Shown here: one piece after another, positions 27,345 through 35,923 of the stretch
How the letters are laid out: each line of letters opens with the position of its first letter
Position numbering within the stretch: the stretch's first letter is position 1
NCBI RefSeq assembly: GCF_022213955.1
Contig: NZ_JAKNTW010000015.1
Coordinates: 1 to 64,000, forward strand
DNA from: Dolomitihabitans soli
Lineage (GTDB): Bacteria > Actinomycetota > Actinomycetes > Streptosporangiales > Streptosporangiaceae
Direction of reading: 5' to 3'
Length of the DNA stretch: 64,000 nucleotides
Notes under the pieces: model-generated
Databases searched by the model: none
Told to the model about the DNA's origin: nothing
Seen by the model: only the letters and a program-made list of their open reading frames with translations
Position numbers and translations under genes: made by a program

Positions 27345-28532
27345 GTGAGCGAGCTACTGGCGAGTTTGGCGGCGCTGGCCGGGTTCGTAGTGGGAGCGGT
27401 GGCCGTACTGGTCATACGCAACCACAACGAGAACCGGCGCGCGGCCGACGTCACCGACCAAACGGACCCGAGTGCCCTGCTGCCGCAGGGGGTCGCCTCG
27501 GTCCTCGCCGTGCTTCCCTCCTCCGCCGTGGTGCTCTCCCGCGCCGACCGGGTCCTGCGTGCCAGCTCGGCGGCCAGGGCGTTCGGCCTGGTGAAGGGCG
27601 ACCACCTGATGGCCGTGGAGCTGCTGGCCATGGCCAGGCAGGTGCGCAGGGACGGCGAGATCAGGGAGAGCGAGATCGAGGTGGCCGGGCACAAGTTCGG
27701 CCAGGAGACGACCAGCTTCGCCGTACGGGTGGCCCCGCTGGGCTCGCACGGCCAGGTGCTCGTCCTCGCCGAGGACCAGACCGAGCGCCGCAGGGTGGAG
27801 GCCGTACGGCGCGACTTCGTGGCCAACGTCAGCCACGAGCTCAAGACGCCGGTGGGCGCGCTCAGCCTGCTGGCCGAGACCATCCAGGACGCGGCCGACG
27901 ACCCCGAGGCGGTCACCCGCTTCGCCGGCCGTATGCAACACGAGGCCGCCCGCCTCACCTACCTGGTCCAGGACCTGATCACGTTGTCGAGGATCCAGGG
28001 CGGCGAACCCATCCCGACCCCCGGCCCCGTCTCCGTCGACGAGTCCGTGCACGAGGCCATCGACCGGTGCAACACCAAGGCGGCGGCCAAGGACATCACG
28101 CTCGTCGCCGGCGGCACCGAGGGCCTGCGTGTCTGGGGCGACGACGAACTGCTCGTCACCGCCCTCCGCAACCTCATCGACAACGCGGTCGCCTACAGCC
28201 CGGAGCACACCCGCGTCGTGGTCAGCGCGCGTCCCGCGGGAGACTCCGTGGAGCTGAGCGTGAGCGACCAGGGCATCGGCATCCCGGAATCAGCCCAGGA
28301 GCGGATCTTCGAGCGGTTCTTCCGCGTCGACGCCGCCCGCTCACGGGCCACCGGTGGCACCGGCCTCGGCCTGGCCATCGTCAAGCACGTCTCCGTCGCG
28401 CACGGCGGCGAGGTGACGGTCTGGAGCAAGGAAGGCTCCGGCTCCACCTTCACCCTTCGCCTGCCCGCCTTCGGCGGCATCGCGATTCCCGTACCAAGCA
28501 CAACCACCGATCCCCTGGAGGCCGCGAAATGA
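27345..28532 (+). CDS. senX3: Phosphate-sensing histidine kinase SenX3
   Basis: 395 residues: one N-terminal transmembrane helix (about 4-24), a PAS-like domain (about 50-145), HisKA with the phosphorylated His in FVANVSHELKTPVGAL, and HATPase_c (LRNLIDNAVAYSP, GGTGLGLAIVKHVSVAHGG). Starts at GTG. It overlaps regX3 by 4 bases (ATGA). SenX3 responds to phosphate limitation together with PhoU and Pst. Same order as Rv0490-Rv0491. Confidence 0.96.
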   Translation: MSELLASLAALAGFVVGAVAVLVIRNHNENRRAADVTDQTDPSALLPQGVASVLAVLPSSAVVLSRADRVLRASSAARAFGLVKGDHLMAVELLAMARQVRRDGEIRESEIEVAGHKFGQETTSFAVRVAPLGSHGQVLVLAEDQTERRRVEAVRRDFVANVSHELKTPVGALSLLAETIQDAADDPEAVTRFAGRMQHEAARLTYLVQDLITLSRIQGGEPIPTPGPVSVDESVHEAIDRCNTKAAAKDITLVAGGTEGLRVWGDDELLVTALRNLIDNAVAYSPEHTRVVVSARPAGDSVELSVSDQGIGIPESAQERIFERFFRVDAARSRATGGTGLGLAIVKHVSVAHGGEVTVWSKEGSGSTFTLRLPAFGGIAIPVPSTTTDPLEAAK

Positions 28533-29218
28533 CCCGCGTACTCGTTGTCGAGGACGAGGAGTCGTTCTCCGACGCGCTGTCGTACATGTTGCGCAAGGAG
28601 GGGTTCGAGGTCGCGGTCGCGGCGACGGGTCCCGAGGCGCTCGACACCTTCGACCGCAACGGCGCCGACCTGGTGCTTCTCGACCTCATGCTCCCCGGCC
28701 TGCCCGGCACCGAGGTGTGCCGTTCGCTCCGCCAGCGGTCCAAGGTCCCCGTCATCATGCTGACGGCCAAGGACAGCGAGATCGACAAGGTGGTGGGCCT
28801 CGAACTCGGCGCCGACGACTACGTGACCAAGCCGTTCTCCTCGCGGGAGCTGGTGGCGCGGATCCGCGCCGTCCTGCGCCGCCAGGGGGACGTGGAGGAG
28901 CTGGAGTCGGCGATCCTGGCCGCCGGGCCGGTCCGGATGGACGTCGACCGGCACATCGTGGCGGTCCGCGGCCAGCAGGTGCAGCTGCCGCTGAAGGAGT
29001 TCGAGCTGCTGGAGGTGCTGCTGCGCAACGCCGGGCGGGTGCTGACCAGAGGCCAGCTCATCGACCGCGTCTGGGGCGCCGACTACGTGGGCGACACGAA
29101 GACCCTCGACGTGCACGTCAAGCGGCTGCGGGCCAAGGTGGAGGCCGACCCCTCCAGCCCGCGGTGCATCCTGACCGTGCGCGGGCTGGGCTACAAGTTC
29201 GACCCGGTGGAGGACTGA
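28529..29218 (+). CDS. regX3: Response regulator RegX3
   Basis: 229 residues: receiver domain with phospho-acceptor Asp in LVLLDLMLPG (near 52), Thr in MLTAKDSEIDKVVGLELGADD and Lys in VTKPFSSRE, then a winged-helix DNA-binding domain (KTLDVHVKRLRAK, TVRGLGYKFDP). GGAGG lies 8 bases before the ATG. It activates phosphate-scavenging genes when phosphorylated by SenX3. A strong hairpin follows. Confidence 0.97.
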   Translation: MTRVLVVEDEESFSDALSYMLRKEGFEVAVAATGPEALDTFDRNGADLVLLDLMLPGLPGTEVCRSLRQRSKVPVIMLTAKDSEIDKVVGLELGADDYVTKPFSSRELVARIRAVLRRQGDVEELESAILAAGPVRMDVDRHIVAVRGQQVQLPLKEFELLEVLLRNAGRVLTRGQLIDRVWGADYVGDTKTLDVHVKRLRAKVEADPSSPRCILTVRGLGYKFDPVED

Positions 29219-29239
29219 CCTCCCCGAACCTGCGCGACC

Positions 29240-29270
29240 CCGGCCCGCCGTCTCTCGTACGGCGGGCCGG
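29240..29270. terminator. Terminator after regX3
   Basis: Perfect 12-bp stem (CCGGCCCGCCGT and its complement) with a seven-base loop, followed by TCGTTCGTTC. It lies between the convergent regX3 and lpqE genes. Confidence 0.8.
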
Positions 29271-29356
29271 TCGTTCGTTCAACGCCTGGCGGGGTGCGTG
29301 CCGATGACCGCCGCACCGTCGCCGAGTCCTGTGCTCAGTGCCTGCTCAGCGGCTGC

Positions 29357-29923
29357 TCAGTGCCCGGTGGGGGCCGCCGGGGTGGCGGAGGGCGCCGGGG
29401 ACGGGGGCGCGATGGCGCCGGGGACGGGCGGCAGGGTCGCGAACTCGCGGCTGCGGGCGATCACCGGCATCGTCACCGCCACAGTGCCCGTGTTGGCGAA
29501 CTGGAGGTTCACGATGATGCTCTCGCCGCCGGTGAGGGTCTTCGTGAGGCCCTCGATGTTGAGCTTGGGGGTGGGGACGCCGCTGCTCACCCGCTTGTTG
29601 GTCCACAGCGTGATGGGCGTGTCGATCTTCACGGTGCCGTTGCCGTTGGTGGTGGCGCTGACGAGCGTGTCGGAGTTCTGGCCCGTGTTCACGACCGACA
29701 GGTAGATCGGCGCGGATCCGCCCTGGGGCAGCGAGCCGCCGGAGTCGGGGCCGAGAATGAACGCCTGGTCGACGACGATCTCCTTGACCTTGATCGACGT
29801 CGCCTCGGTGGGGGCGTAGTGCTTGCTGGTGTTGGCGTCGAATCCGGCGGCACAGCCGGCCAGAGCCGGGGCGGCTGCGAGGATCGCGGCGAAAACCACC
29901 CAGCGACGGCTGATGCTGGTCAC
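29357..29923 (-). CDS. lpqE: LpqE-like lipoprotein
   Basis: 188 residues: signal peptide with lipobox LAGC (Cys near residue 24), then a single Ig-like beta-sandwich domain (about 35-165; PIYLSVVNTGQNSDTLVSATT, LTGGESIIVNLQFANTGTVAVTMPV) and a Pro/Ala tail. The GTG at 29923 has AAGGAGA 10 bases upstream; longer forms would precede the signal peptide with Arg-rich repeats. The fold is related to PCuAC copper chaperones, but the Met/His copper ligands are not evident. Divergent from carD, as is Rv3584 (lpqE) from Rv3583c. Confidence 0.88.
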   Translation of the reverse strand: MTSISRRWVVFAAILAAAPALAGCAAGFDANTSKHYAPTEATSIKVKEIVVDQAFILGPDSGGSLPQGGSAPIYLSVVNTGQNSDTLVSATTNGNGTVKIDTPITLWTNKRVSSGVPTPKLNIEGLTKTLTGGESIIVNLQFANTGTVAVTMPVIARSREFATLPPVPGAIAPPSPAPSATPAAPTGH

Positions 29924-30250
29924 GGTTCGGGGTCTCCTTCTCGGGGGACTTTTTCGGGGGTGCCTGCGAGGGCGTCTGCGAGGGTGTTTCGAGGGTGTTT
30001 TCGAGGTGTCTTCGAGGACGAAGAGTGTGATAGGGCAGGCCAACCCTATCCGGCGGGAAACCCGGTCCAGCACCTGAGGTAGGGGCATACCCATGCAGGT
30101 CATCCACTATGTCAGCCTTTGCGCTTCACATAGTCGACCGCTTGTCAAGCCCTAAAATGAGGCTTTGACCTGCAGTTATGGTGATTTCACTGTTTCGGGA
30201 GCCTGTGGATGCGTGGTACTCTGGAGTACAGCGGAAGGGGTATCTGTCAC

Positions 30251-30733
30251 ATGACTTTCCAGGTCGGCGACACGGTCGTCTACCCCCACCATGGGGCTGC
30301 TCGCATCGAAGCCATCACGACCCGAACCATCAAAGGTGCGGAAAGGACCTACCTGGTGCTCAAGGTCGACAAGGGCGACCTTACCGTCCAGGTGCCGGCT
30401 GAGAACGCTGAGCTGGTCGGCGTGCGTGACGTGGTCGGCCAGGAAGGCCTTGAACGCGTCTTCGACGTCCTCCGCATGCCGCACACCGAGGAACCTACCA
30501 ACTGGTCCCGTCGTTACAAGGCCAACCTAGAGAAGCTGGCGTCCGGCGACGTCAACAAGGTGGCCGAGGTCGTTCGCGACCTTTGGCGGCGTGACAAGGA
30601 GCGCGGCCTGTCCGCAGGCGAGAAGCGCATGCTGGCCAAGGCGCGCCAGATACTCGTCAGCGAGCTCGCGCTGGCGGAGAAGACCAACGAGGACAAGGCT
30701 GAGGCCCTGCTCGACGAGGTTCTCAACTCCTGA
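30251..30733 (+). CDS. carD: CarD RNA-polymerase-binding transcription factor
   Basis: 160 residues. The N-terminal RNA-polymerase-interacting (Tudor-like) domain starts [20 protein letters not shown] and the C-terminal helical DNA-binding domain contains the conserved Trp in [17 protein letters not shown]. CarD stabilises open complexes at rRNA and many other promoters and is essential in mycobacteria. In most actinobacteria ispD follows carD; here ispF follows directly. Confidence 0.97.
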   Translation: MTFQVGDTVVYPHHGAARIEAITTRTIKGAERTYLVLKVDKGDLTVQVPAENAELVGVRDVVGQEGLERVFDVLRMPHTEEPTNWSRRYKANLEKLASGDVNKVAEVVRDLWRRDKERGLSAGEKRMLAKARQILVSELALAEKTNEDKAEALLDEVLNS

Positions 30734-30750
30734 GCGCACTGTTCCCGAGG

Positions 30751-31215
30751 GTGGGCGTCGGCGTCGACGTCCACCCGTTCGCATCCGGACGCCCGCTGCA
30801 CCTCGCCGGCCTGTACTGGCCGGACGAGACCGGTCTGGCGGGCCACTCCGACGGCGACGCGGCCGCCCATGCAGCCTGCGACGCACTGCTCTCCGCCGCC
30901 GGGCTCGGCGACCTGGGGGCGCTGTTCGGCACCTCCGATCCTCGCTGGGCAGGTGCCTCGGGCGCCGTGCTGCTGGCCGAGACCGCCCGCCAGGTGCGTG
31001 CGGCGGGTTTCCAGATCGGCAACATCGCGATCCAGGTGATCGGCAACCGCCCCAAGCTGGCGCCTCGCCGAAGTGAGGCGGAGAAGGCGCTGGGCGAGGC
31101 GGCGGGTGCGCCGGTGAGCGTCAGCGCGACCACCACCGACGGACTCGGCCTCACCGGCCGTGGCGAGGGCGTGGCCGCCGTCGCGACCGCGATCATCCTT
31201 GACTCCGTTTCCTGA
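30751..31215 (+). CDS. ispF: 2-C-methyl-D-erythritol 2,4-cyclodiphosphate synthase
   Basis: Non-mevalonate isoprenoid pathway enzyme, 154 residues from the GTG. Metal-binding DVHPF and HSDGD motifs and the signature [15 protein letters not shown] are intact. The true start may lie upstream: codons from a CTG at 30730 read [16 protein letters not shown], matching the N-terminus of mycobacterial IspF (PRVGLGTDVHP), and that CTG overlaps the carD stop (CTGA). The GTG at 30751 is used here as the first standard start, but it has no spaced ribosome site. ispD is missing between carD and ispF. Confidence 0.93.
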   Translation: MGVGVDVHPFASGRPLHLAGLYWPDETGLAGHSDGDAAAHAACDALLSAAGLGDLGALFGTSDPRWAGASGAVLLAETARQVRAAGFQIGNIAIQVIGNRPKLAPRRSEAEKALGEAAGAPVSVSATTTDGLGLTGRGEGVAAVATAIILDSVS

Positions 31216-31457
31216 CCGCCGTTTTCCGGCAATTGGCAGATCTTTCCTCATAACGGGGCCAACCTGGCGTCCAGGAAACGCGTCTAATCAACGGGATCCC
31301 TTATGGGTGTCCCGGCGGGCGGCGCGGATGCTCGCCGAATCATCAAGGGCGGCGGTCCGCATCTGGCGCGGTGCGGGCCGTCACCCGCTTCACCTGCGGA
31401 TTAGTGGGTAGTTTCCCCTGTTAGTAGGGCATGTCAGCGATAACGGGGGAGCTCGAC

Positions 31458-31727
31458 ATGATCGGAACCATCATCTGGGCGGTAGTGATCGGCGCCATCA
31501 TCGGCGCCCTCGCACGCCTTATCGTCCCGGGGCGCCAGAACATGAGCTGGGGCCTCACGATCATCGTCGGCATCGTCGCCGCGCTGATCGGCACTCTGAT
31601 CGCGCAACTCTTCGGCGTGGCCACCACGTCCGGCGTCGACTGGATCGAGCTGGCGTTCCAGATCATTCTCGCGGTCGTCGGAGTGCTCATAGTCAGCCGG
31701 ATGACGGCCGGCCGAGGTCGCGCTTGA
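31458..31727 (+). CDS. GlsB/YeaQ/YmgE-family small membrane protein, copy 1
   Basis: 89 residues, three transmembrane helices, with the family pattern GAIIGALARLIVPGRQNMSWGLTIIVGIVAALIGT. The ATG at 31458 follows GGGGGAG by 7 bases. These proteins (named transglycosylase-associated) are stress-induced in many bacteria and have no proven enzymatic role. A tandem paralogue follows 101 bp downstream. The pair has been inserted between ispF and cysS relative to the usual gene order. Confidence 0.88.
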   Translation: MIGTIIWAVVIGAIIGALARLIVPGRQNMSWGLTIIVGIVAALIGTLIAQLFGVATTSGVDWIELAFQIILAVVGVLIVSRMTAGRGRA

Positions 31728-31828
31728 CCCATTTACCTGCGAGTTCGCGAAAATCGCGATTAGTGCGGCGATATAGGGTAAAGGGCTGCCCGTGAGAGTG
31801 AAGATGTCGCTCTCACGGGGAGGTTGAT

Positions 31829-32095
31829 ATGACCATCGAGTCCATTCTCGGCGCGATCGTCATCGGAGCCGTCGTCGGTGCGCTCGGCCGGCTACTGCTT
31901 CCCGGCAGGCAGCCGATCGGCTGGATCCTGACGATCGTCGTCGGAATCGTCGCCGCGCTCGTGGGCACGCTCATCGCCCAAGTCCTCCAGGTGCAGACGA
32001 CGTCCGGCCCCGACTGGATCGAACTCGCCCTGCAGATCGTGCTCGCCGTCGTGGGCGTCGGCCTGGTCGCCGGCCTTCGCCGTACCAGTCGCTGA
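31829..32095 (+). CDS. GlsB/YeaQ/YmgE-family small membrane protein, copy 2
   Basis: 88 residues with three transmembrane helices and the same pattern as copy 1 (GAVVGALGRLLLPGRQPIGWILTIVVGIVAALVGT). GGGGAGG precedes the ATG. The conserved TTSGxDWIEL loop is shared by both copies. Separate leader regions suggest each has its own promoter. Confidence 0.88.
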   Translation: MTIESILGAIVIGAVVGALGRLLLPGRQPIGWILTIVVGIVAALVGTLIAQVLQVQTTSGPDWIELALQIVLAVVGVGLVAGLRRTSR

Positions 32096-32115
32096 CCACG
32101 CGTCACCCCATACCG

Positions 32116-32153
32116 CCCGCCCGCACCCGCTCGGCCTTCCACGGCCGGGCGGG
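32116..32153 (+). terminator. Possible terminator after the small membrane protein
   Basis: CCCGCCCG and CGGGCGGG can pair across a 22-base loop that contains further GC-rich pairing (CGGCC/GGCCG). Not followed by a clear T-tract. Confidence 0.4.
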
Positions 32154-32237
32154 TCGCTTGTGCGCACCCGTGTCGCACGCTGGTCCGTGGCTCACGGATG
32201 CCGGCGGCCGGCGCCTTCCGGCTGCCGGTGCCCTCCG

Positions 32238-32530
32238 GCGGTCAGTTCCCCGGCGGTCAGTTCCCCGGCAGTCAGTTCCCCGGCGGTCAGTCCTCCGGCG
32301 GCAGCCGGATGCCGCCCGGCGGTGGCCGGTCCTCGGGGGCAGCGAAGCGCCGTCCTGAGGTGACGGCGGTGGCCGGTCTCCGGGGGCAGTGGAATGCCGC
32401 CCGGTGACGGCGGTGGCCGGTCCTCGGGGGCAGCGGAATGCCGCCCTGAGGTGATGTCCTCAGAGGGCAGCGGAATGCCGCCCGGTGACGGCGGTGGTCG
32501 GTCCCCGGGGGCGGCGGAATGCCGCCCTGC
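32238..32530. repeat. Two adjacent GC-rich minisatellites
   Basis: Positions 32238-32300 hold about four copies of a 15-bp unit (GTCAGTTCCCCGGCG). Positions about 32320-32530 hold five degenerate copies of a unit near 44 bp built from GGTGGCCGGTC, GGGGGCAGCGGAATGCCGCCC and GGTGACGGC. The array lies downstream of the DUF2637 gene stop. Long open frames on both strands across it are by-products of the repeats. No gene is credible from 32154 to 32544. Confidence 0.8.
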
Positions 32531-32544
32531 GGCGACGGCGGACG

Positions 32545-33996
32545 TCAGTCCTCGGGGGGCAGCGGAGTGCTGCGCATGCGTCCTGACGGTGGAGCGGACG
32601 GTGTCTCTCCGGTGGAGGGGGCGTCCTGCTCCTGCTCCTCGCCGTCGGCCAGGTCGGCGCCGTGGATGGGATCCGTGTAGGTTACCGGGCCGATGTCCGG
32701 CTCGGTGTCCGGGCCGGTGTCGAGATCGTCGTCCACGGCTGCGGCCGGGTGTTCGACGTCCGGCTCGGTGTCCCGCGCGCCCGTGCGGGAACGTCCCCGG
32801 CCGAAGGCGCGCAGAGGCTGCGTGTCCGTGTCCTTGTCCGCCTCTCGTACGGCAGGCGGCGGGGTGTCGTTCTCGTCGGAGTCCTGAGGGCCGGCCGTCT
32901 CCCAGCTCTCGACCCGCTGTCCTACTGCGCCCTCCCCGGGTGTCTCGGGGGCCGGGCGAGGGTGGACGAGGATGTCCTGCGTCGGTTCGCGGGTGGAACT
33001 GCTCCGGATCAGGTCGCCCCAGCGGAGTGGGAGGTCGGGTGAGCGGGGCGGGAGGGAGCGTGACCTGGGGTTCGGGTTGGCCCCTGCCACGCGGACCGGC
33101 AACGGCGGGGGTGTGGCGCGCGAGGAGTCGGACGTTTCTCCTGCCCTGCTCGCGGCGGCGGGTGCGGGTTCCGCTGCGACCGGCTCCGCGATGACCGGTC
33201 CTGCGACCGGCTCTGATACCGGCTTCGTGACAGGCTTCGTGATGACCGGCTCCGCGATGGCCGGTCCTGCGACCGGGGCTGACACCGGCTCCGCGACCGG
33301 CTCTGCGATCGGGGCTGACACCGGCTCCGCGACCGGGGCTGCGGTCGATCGCCCGGCCGGTTCGGCGGGTGTGACCGCTCGGAAGGAGGGGACAGGGGAG
33401 GGTACGGGGTCCGGGGCGGGTGCGGGCTCGGGCGCCGAGGCCGCCGGTGGCTCGGGGACGGGCGCGCGGTGGAAGGGCACGATGTCCTGATCGCCGGTCG
33501 CCTGGCCGGCCGTACCGCGTCTGTCGTGCGCATGCTTGATCATCAACAGCCACAGCCAGAGGGCGATGACCAGCATGACCCAGGGGGTCACGGCCACGCC
33601 GACGGCTGCCTGCCGTACATCGATGGTGGTGCCCACGGCGGTGGTCACCTCGACCGTCGCGGCCGCCAGCACCAGCAGGACCAGCACCACGGCGGCCTGG
33701 AGGCGGACGTGCAGACGCGCGGAGCGCAACAGCAGGACGCTGATCAGCGCGACGGCCAGCAGGGCGTCGAATCCGGCTGGATACAGGTAGGCGAGGTCGG
33801 CGCGTGCCTGGCCCTTCTCGGCCAGCACGCGGAAGTCGTCGAACGACAGGACGCACGCGGTGGCGCCTAGCGCGGTGACTCCGAGACCGGTGAGAGCGAT
33901 CCCGAGGCGGCGCAGGGTCAGCGTCATGCGGCCCGGCTCGGTGGCTGGGGACGGGCGGGAGGACTGGCCTGCCGCCGCGGGGGGAGATGCGTCCAT
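32545..33996 (-). CDS. DUF2637 membrane protein with long disordered tail
   Basis: 483 residues. The N-terminal part (about 25-165) has four transmembrane helices and the DUF2637 pattern FDDFRVLAEKGQARADLAYLYPAGFDALLAVALI. The remaining 320 residues are Pro/Ala/Glu-rich and disordered. They include an EPVSAPVAEPV-type repeat block (about 225-275, encoded near 33180-33350) and an acidic C-terminus. DUF2637 proteins are often linked to actinomycete plasmid or transfer genes (Spd-like) but also occur on chromosomes; function unknown. The tail may be a cytoplasmic scaffold. GAAGGG lies close to the ATG. Confidence 0.82.
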   Translation of the reverse strand: MDASPPAAAGQSSRPSPATEPGRMTLTLRRLGIALTGLGVTALGATACVLSFDDFRVLAEKGQARADLAYLYPAGFDALLAVALISVLLLRSARLHVRLQAAVVLVLLVLAAATVEVTTAVGTTIDVRQAAVGVAVTPWVMLVIALWLWLLMIKHAHDRRGTAGQATGDQDIVPFHRAPVPEPPAASAPEPAPAPDPVPSPVPSFRAVTPAEPAGRSTAAPVAEPVSAPIAEPVAEPVSAPVAGPAIAEPVITKPVTKPVSEPVAGPVIAEPVAAEPAPAAASRAGETSDSSRATPPPLPVRVAGANPNPRSRSLPPRSPDLPLRWGDLIRSSSTREPTQDILVHPRPAPETPGEGAVGQRVESWETAGPQDSDENDTPPPAVREADKDTDTQPLRAFGRGRSRTGARDTEPDVEHPAAAVDDDLDTGPDTEPDIGPVTYTDPIHGADLADGEEQEQDAPSTGETPSAPPSGRMRSTPLPPED

Positions 33997-34059
33997 GGCC
34001 CTTCGAGCCTACCGAGTGCGTCTGACATGATCGGAGCATCCACCGAGCGGGGAGAGCCC

Positions 34060-34449
34060 ATGCCACCGTTGCCCGAGGACGTCAGGAAGCTGTACGACGG
34101 CCCCAACTTCGCCACCATCACCAGCTTGAACGTCGACGGAAGCGCACAGTCCACCGTCATCTGGGTGAAGACCGATGGAGACGACATTCTTTTCTCCACG
34201 GTCAAGGGTCGGCTAAAGCATCGCAATTTCGAGCGTGACCCCCGCGCCTCGCTGCTGGTAATCGATCCGGACGATCCGTACAACTACGCCACTGTGCGGG
34301 GAAGGGTCGCTTTCACCGACGACCCAGGTGGCACCCTCATCCAGGAGCTTTCCGGCAAGTATCTCGGCGTCCCGTGGACCAAGGACCAGCCTGACGTGCA
34401 ACGAGTGATCGCGAGGGTCACCCCGGACCAGGCTCGGATGCGCCACTGA
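34060..34449 (+). CDS. PPOX-fold F420-dependent oxidoreductase-like protein
   Basis: 129 residues of the split-barrel pyridoxamine-oxidase-like family in its actinobacterial F420 form: NFATITSLNVDGSAQSTVIWVKTDGDDILFSTVKGRLKHRNFERDPRASL is the standard cofactor-phosphate-binding region. The ATG at 34060 follows GGGGAGA. Likely reduces a small substrate with F420H2; substrate unknown. Divergent from DUF2637 and 57 bp upstream of cysS. Confidence 0.9.
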   Translation: MPPLPEDVRKLYDGPNFATITSLNVDGSAQSTVIWVKTDGDDILFSTVKGRLKHRNFERDPRASLLVIDPDDPYNYATVRGRVAFTDDPGGTLIQELSGKYLGVPWTKDQPDVQRVIARVTPDQARMRH

Positions 34450-34506
34450 ACCTCAACGTCGCACAACGCGGCTTGTGAGGCGGGGTGAGGCGTTAGCCTA
34501 GCCTTC

Positions 34507-35904
34507 GTGAGCCTGCGCATCTACGACACCAACACGCGAGCGGTCCGCGAGTTCGTTCCGGTCGAGCCCGGCCGGGCGTCGATCTACCTGTGCGGTGCCA
34601 CCGTGCAGGCTCCGCCGCACATCGGACACATCCGCTCGGGCGTCAACTTCGACGTCCTCCGGCGCTGGATGACCCGTAGCGGTTACGACGTCACCTTCTG
34701 CCGCAACGTCACCGACATCGACGACAAGATCATCCGGGTCGCCGGAGTGGAAGACGTGCCCTGGTTCGTCGTCGCCGAGCGCAACCAGCGGGCCTTCACC
34801 TGGGCCTACCAGGTGCTCGGCTGCCTGCCGCCGACCGTCGAGCCGCGCGCGACCGGGCACGTGCCCGAGATGATCGAGCTGATGCTGCGCCTGATCGACG
34901 CCGGTCACGCCTACCCCGCCGGCGGCGACGTCTACTTCGACGTCGTGTCCTACGCGGACCGGTACGGCACGCTCTCCAACCAGAAGCTGGAGAACATCCG
35001 GGCCGCCTGCGACACCGACACCGACACCGCCAAGCGCGACCCGCGCGACTTCGCGCTCTGGAAGGGCGCCAAGCCCGGCGAGCCCACCTGGCCCACCCCC
35101 TGGGGCCCCGGCCGCCCCGGGTGGCACCTGGAGTGCTCGGCGATGGCGACCAAATATCTCGGGCCGACCTTCGACATCCACGGCGGCGGCGTCGACCTGA
35201 TCTTCCCGCACCACGAGAACGAGCTGACCCAGTCACAGGCGGCAGGCGACGGCTTCGCCCGCTACTGGATGCACAACGGCCTGCTCACCATGGGCGGCGA
35301 GAAGATGAGCAAGTCGCTCGGCAACTCGCTCCTGATCCCCGAGATGCTCAAGAAGGTCAGGGCCGTCGAGCTTCGCTACTACCTCGTCGCGCCGCACTAC
35401 CGCAGCGCGATCGACTACTCCGAGGAGGCCCTGCAGGAGGCCGCCGCCGGCTACCGGCGCATCGAGGGCTTCGTGACCAGGGCCGCCGAGGTGATCCACG
35501 ACGTCGACGCGCACGCGCCGCTCCCGCAGACCTTCACCGACGCGCTCGACGACGACCTGGGAGTTCCCCAGGCGCTCGCCGTCGTGCACGAGGTGGTGCG
35601 CGAGGGCAACGTCGCGCTCGCCCAGGGCAACAAGGAGCAGGTCGCCAGGCTTCTCGCCGAGACGCAGAACATGCTCGACGTGCTCGGCCTCGACCCGCGC
35701 GCCGAGCAGTGGCGCTCCTCCAGCGACCACTCCGGGCTGCGCCAGACCGTCGACGCCCTGGTCATGGTGGCTCTGGAGCAGCGCCAGGCCGCCCGCGCCC
35801 GCCGCGACTACGCCGCCGCCGACGCCATCCGCGACCAACTCGCCGCCGCCGGAATCCTGGTGGAGGACACCCCCGCGGGTCCGCGGTGGGAAGTAGCCCG
35901 CTGA
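34507..35904 (+). CDS. cysS: Cysteinyl-tRNA synthetase
   Basis: 465 residues. Class I synthetase with Zn-binding Cys in IYLCGATVQ and CSA, HIGH-type motif [10 protein letters not shown], signature [18 protein letters not shown] and KMSKS ([13 protein letters not shown]). GTG start at 34507. The YLCGATVQ form (instead of CGPTV/TVY) is typical of actinobacterial CysS. It keeps the expected order cysS-rlmB, with 19 bases to the next gene. Confidence 0.97.
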   Translation: MSLRIYDTNTRAVREFVPVEPGRASIYLCGATVQAPPHIGHIRSGVNFDVLRRWMTRSGYDVTFCRNVTDIDDKIIRVAGVEDVPWFVVAERNQRAFTWAYQVLGCLPPTVEPRATGHVPEMIELMLRLIDAGHAYPAGGDVYFDVVSYADRYGTLSNQKLENIRAACDTDTDTAKRDPRDFALWKGAKPGEPTWPTPWGPGRPGWHLECSAMATKYLGPTFDIHGGGVDLIFPHHENELTQSQAAGDGFARYWMHNGLLTMGGEKMSKSLGNSLLIPEMLKKVRAVELRYYLVAPHYRSAIDYSEEALQEAAAGYRRIEGFVTRAAEVIHDVDAHAPLPQTFTDALDDDLGVPQALAVVHEVVREGNVALAQGNKEQVARLLAETQNMLDVLGLDPRAEQWRSSSDHSGLRQTVDALVMVALEQRQAARARRDYAAADAIRDQLAAAGILVEDTPAGPRWEVAR

Positions 35905-35923
35905 AGCCCTTAGGCTGATGCCC

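Noticed and set aside
29940-30020. Arg/Lys-rich N-terminal extension of LpqE from short GAGGG/TCGAGG repeats
   Set aside because: It precedes a complete lipoprotein signal peptide with its own ribosome site at the GTG at 29923; the repeats are leader sequence.
32192-32544. C-terminal extension or separate gene in the repeat array downstream of the DUF2637 gene
   Set aside because: Frames are kept open by 15-bp and 44-bp repeats; no start site or domain.
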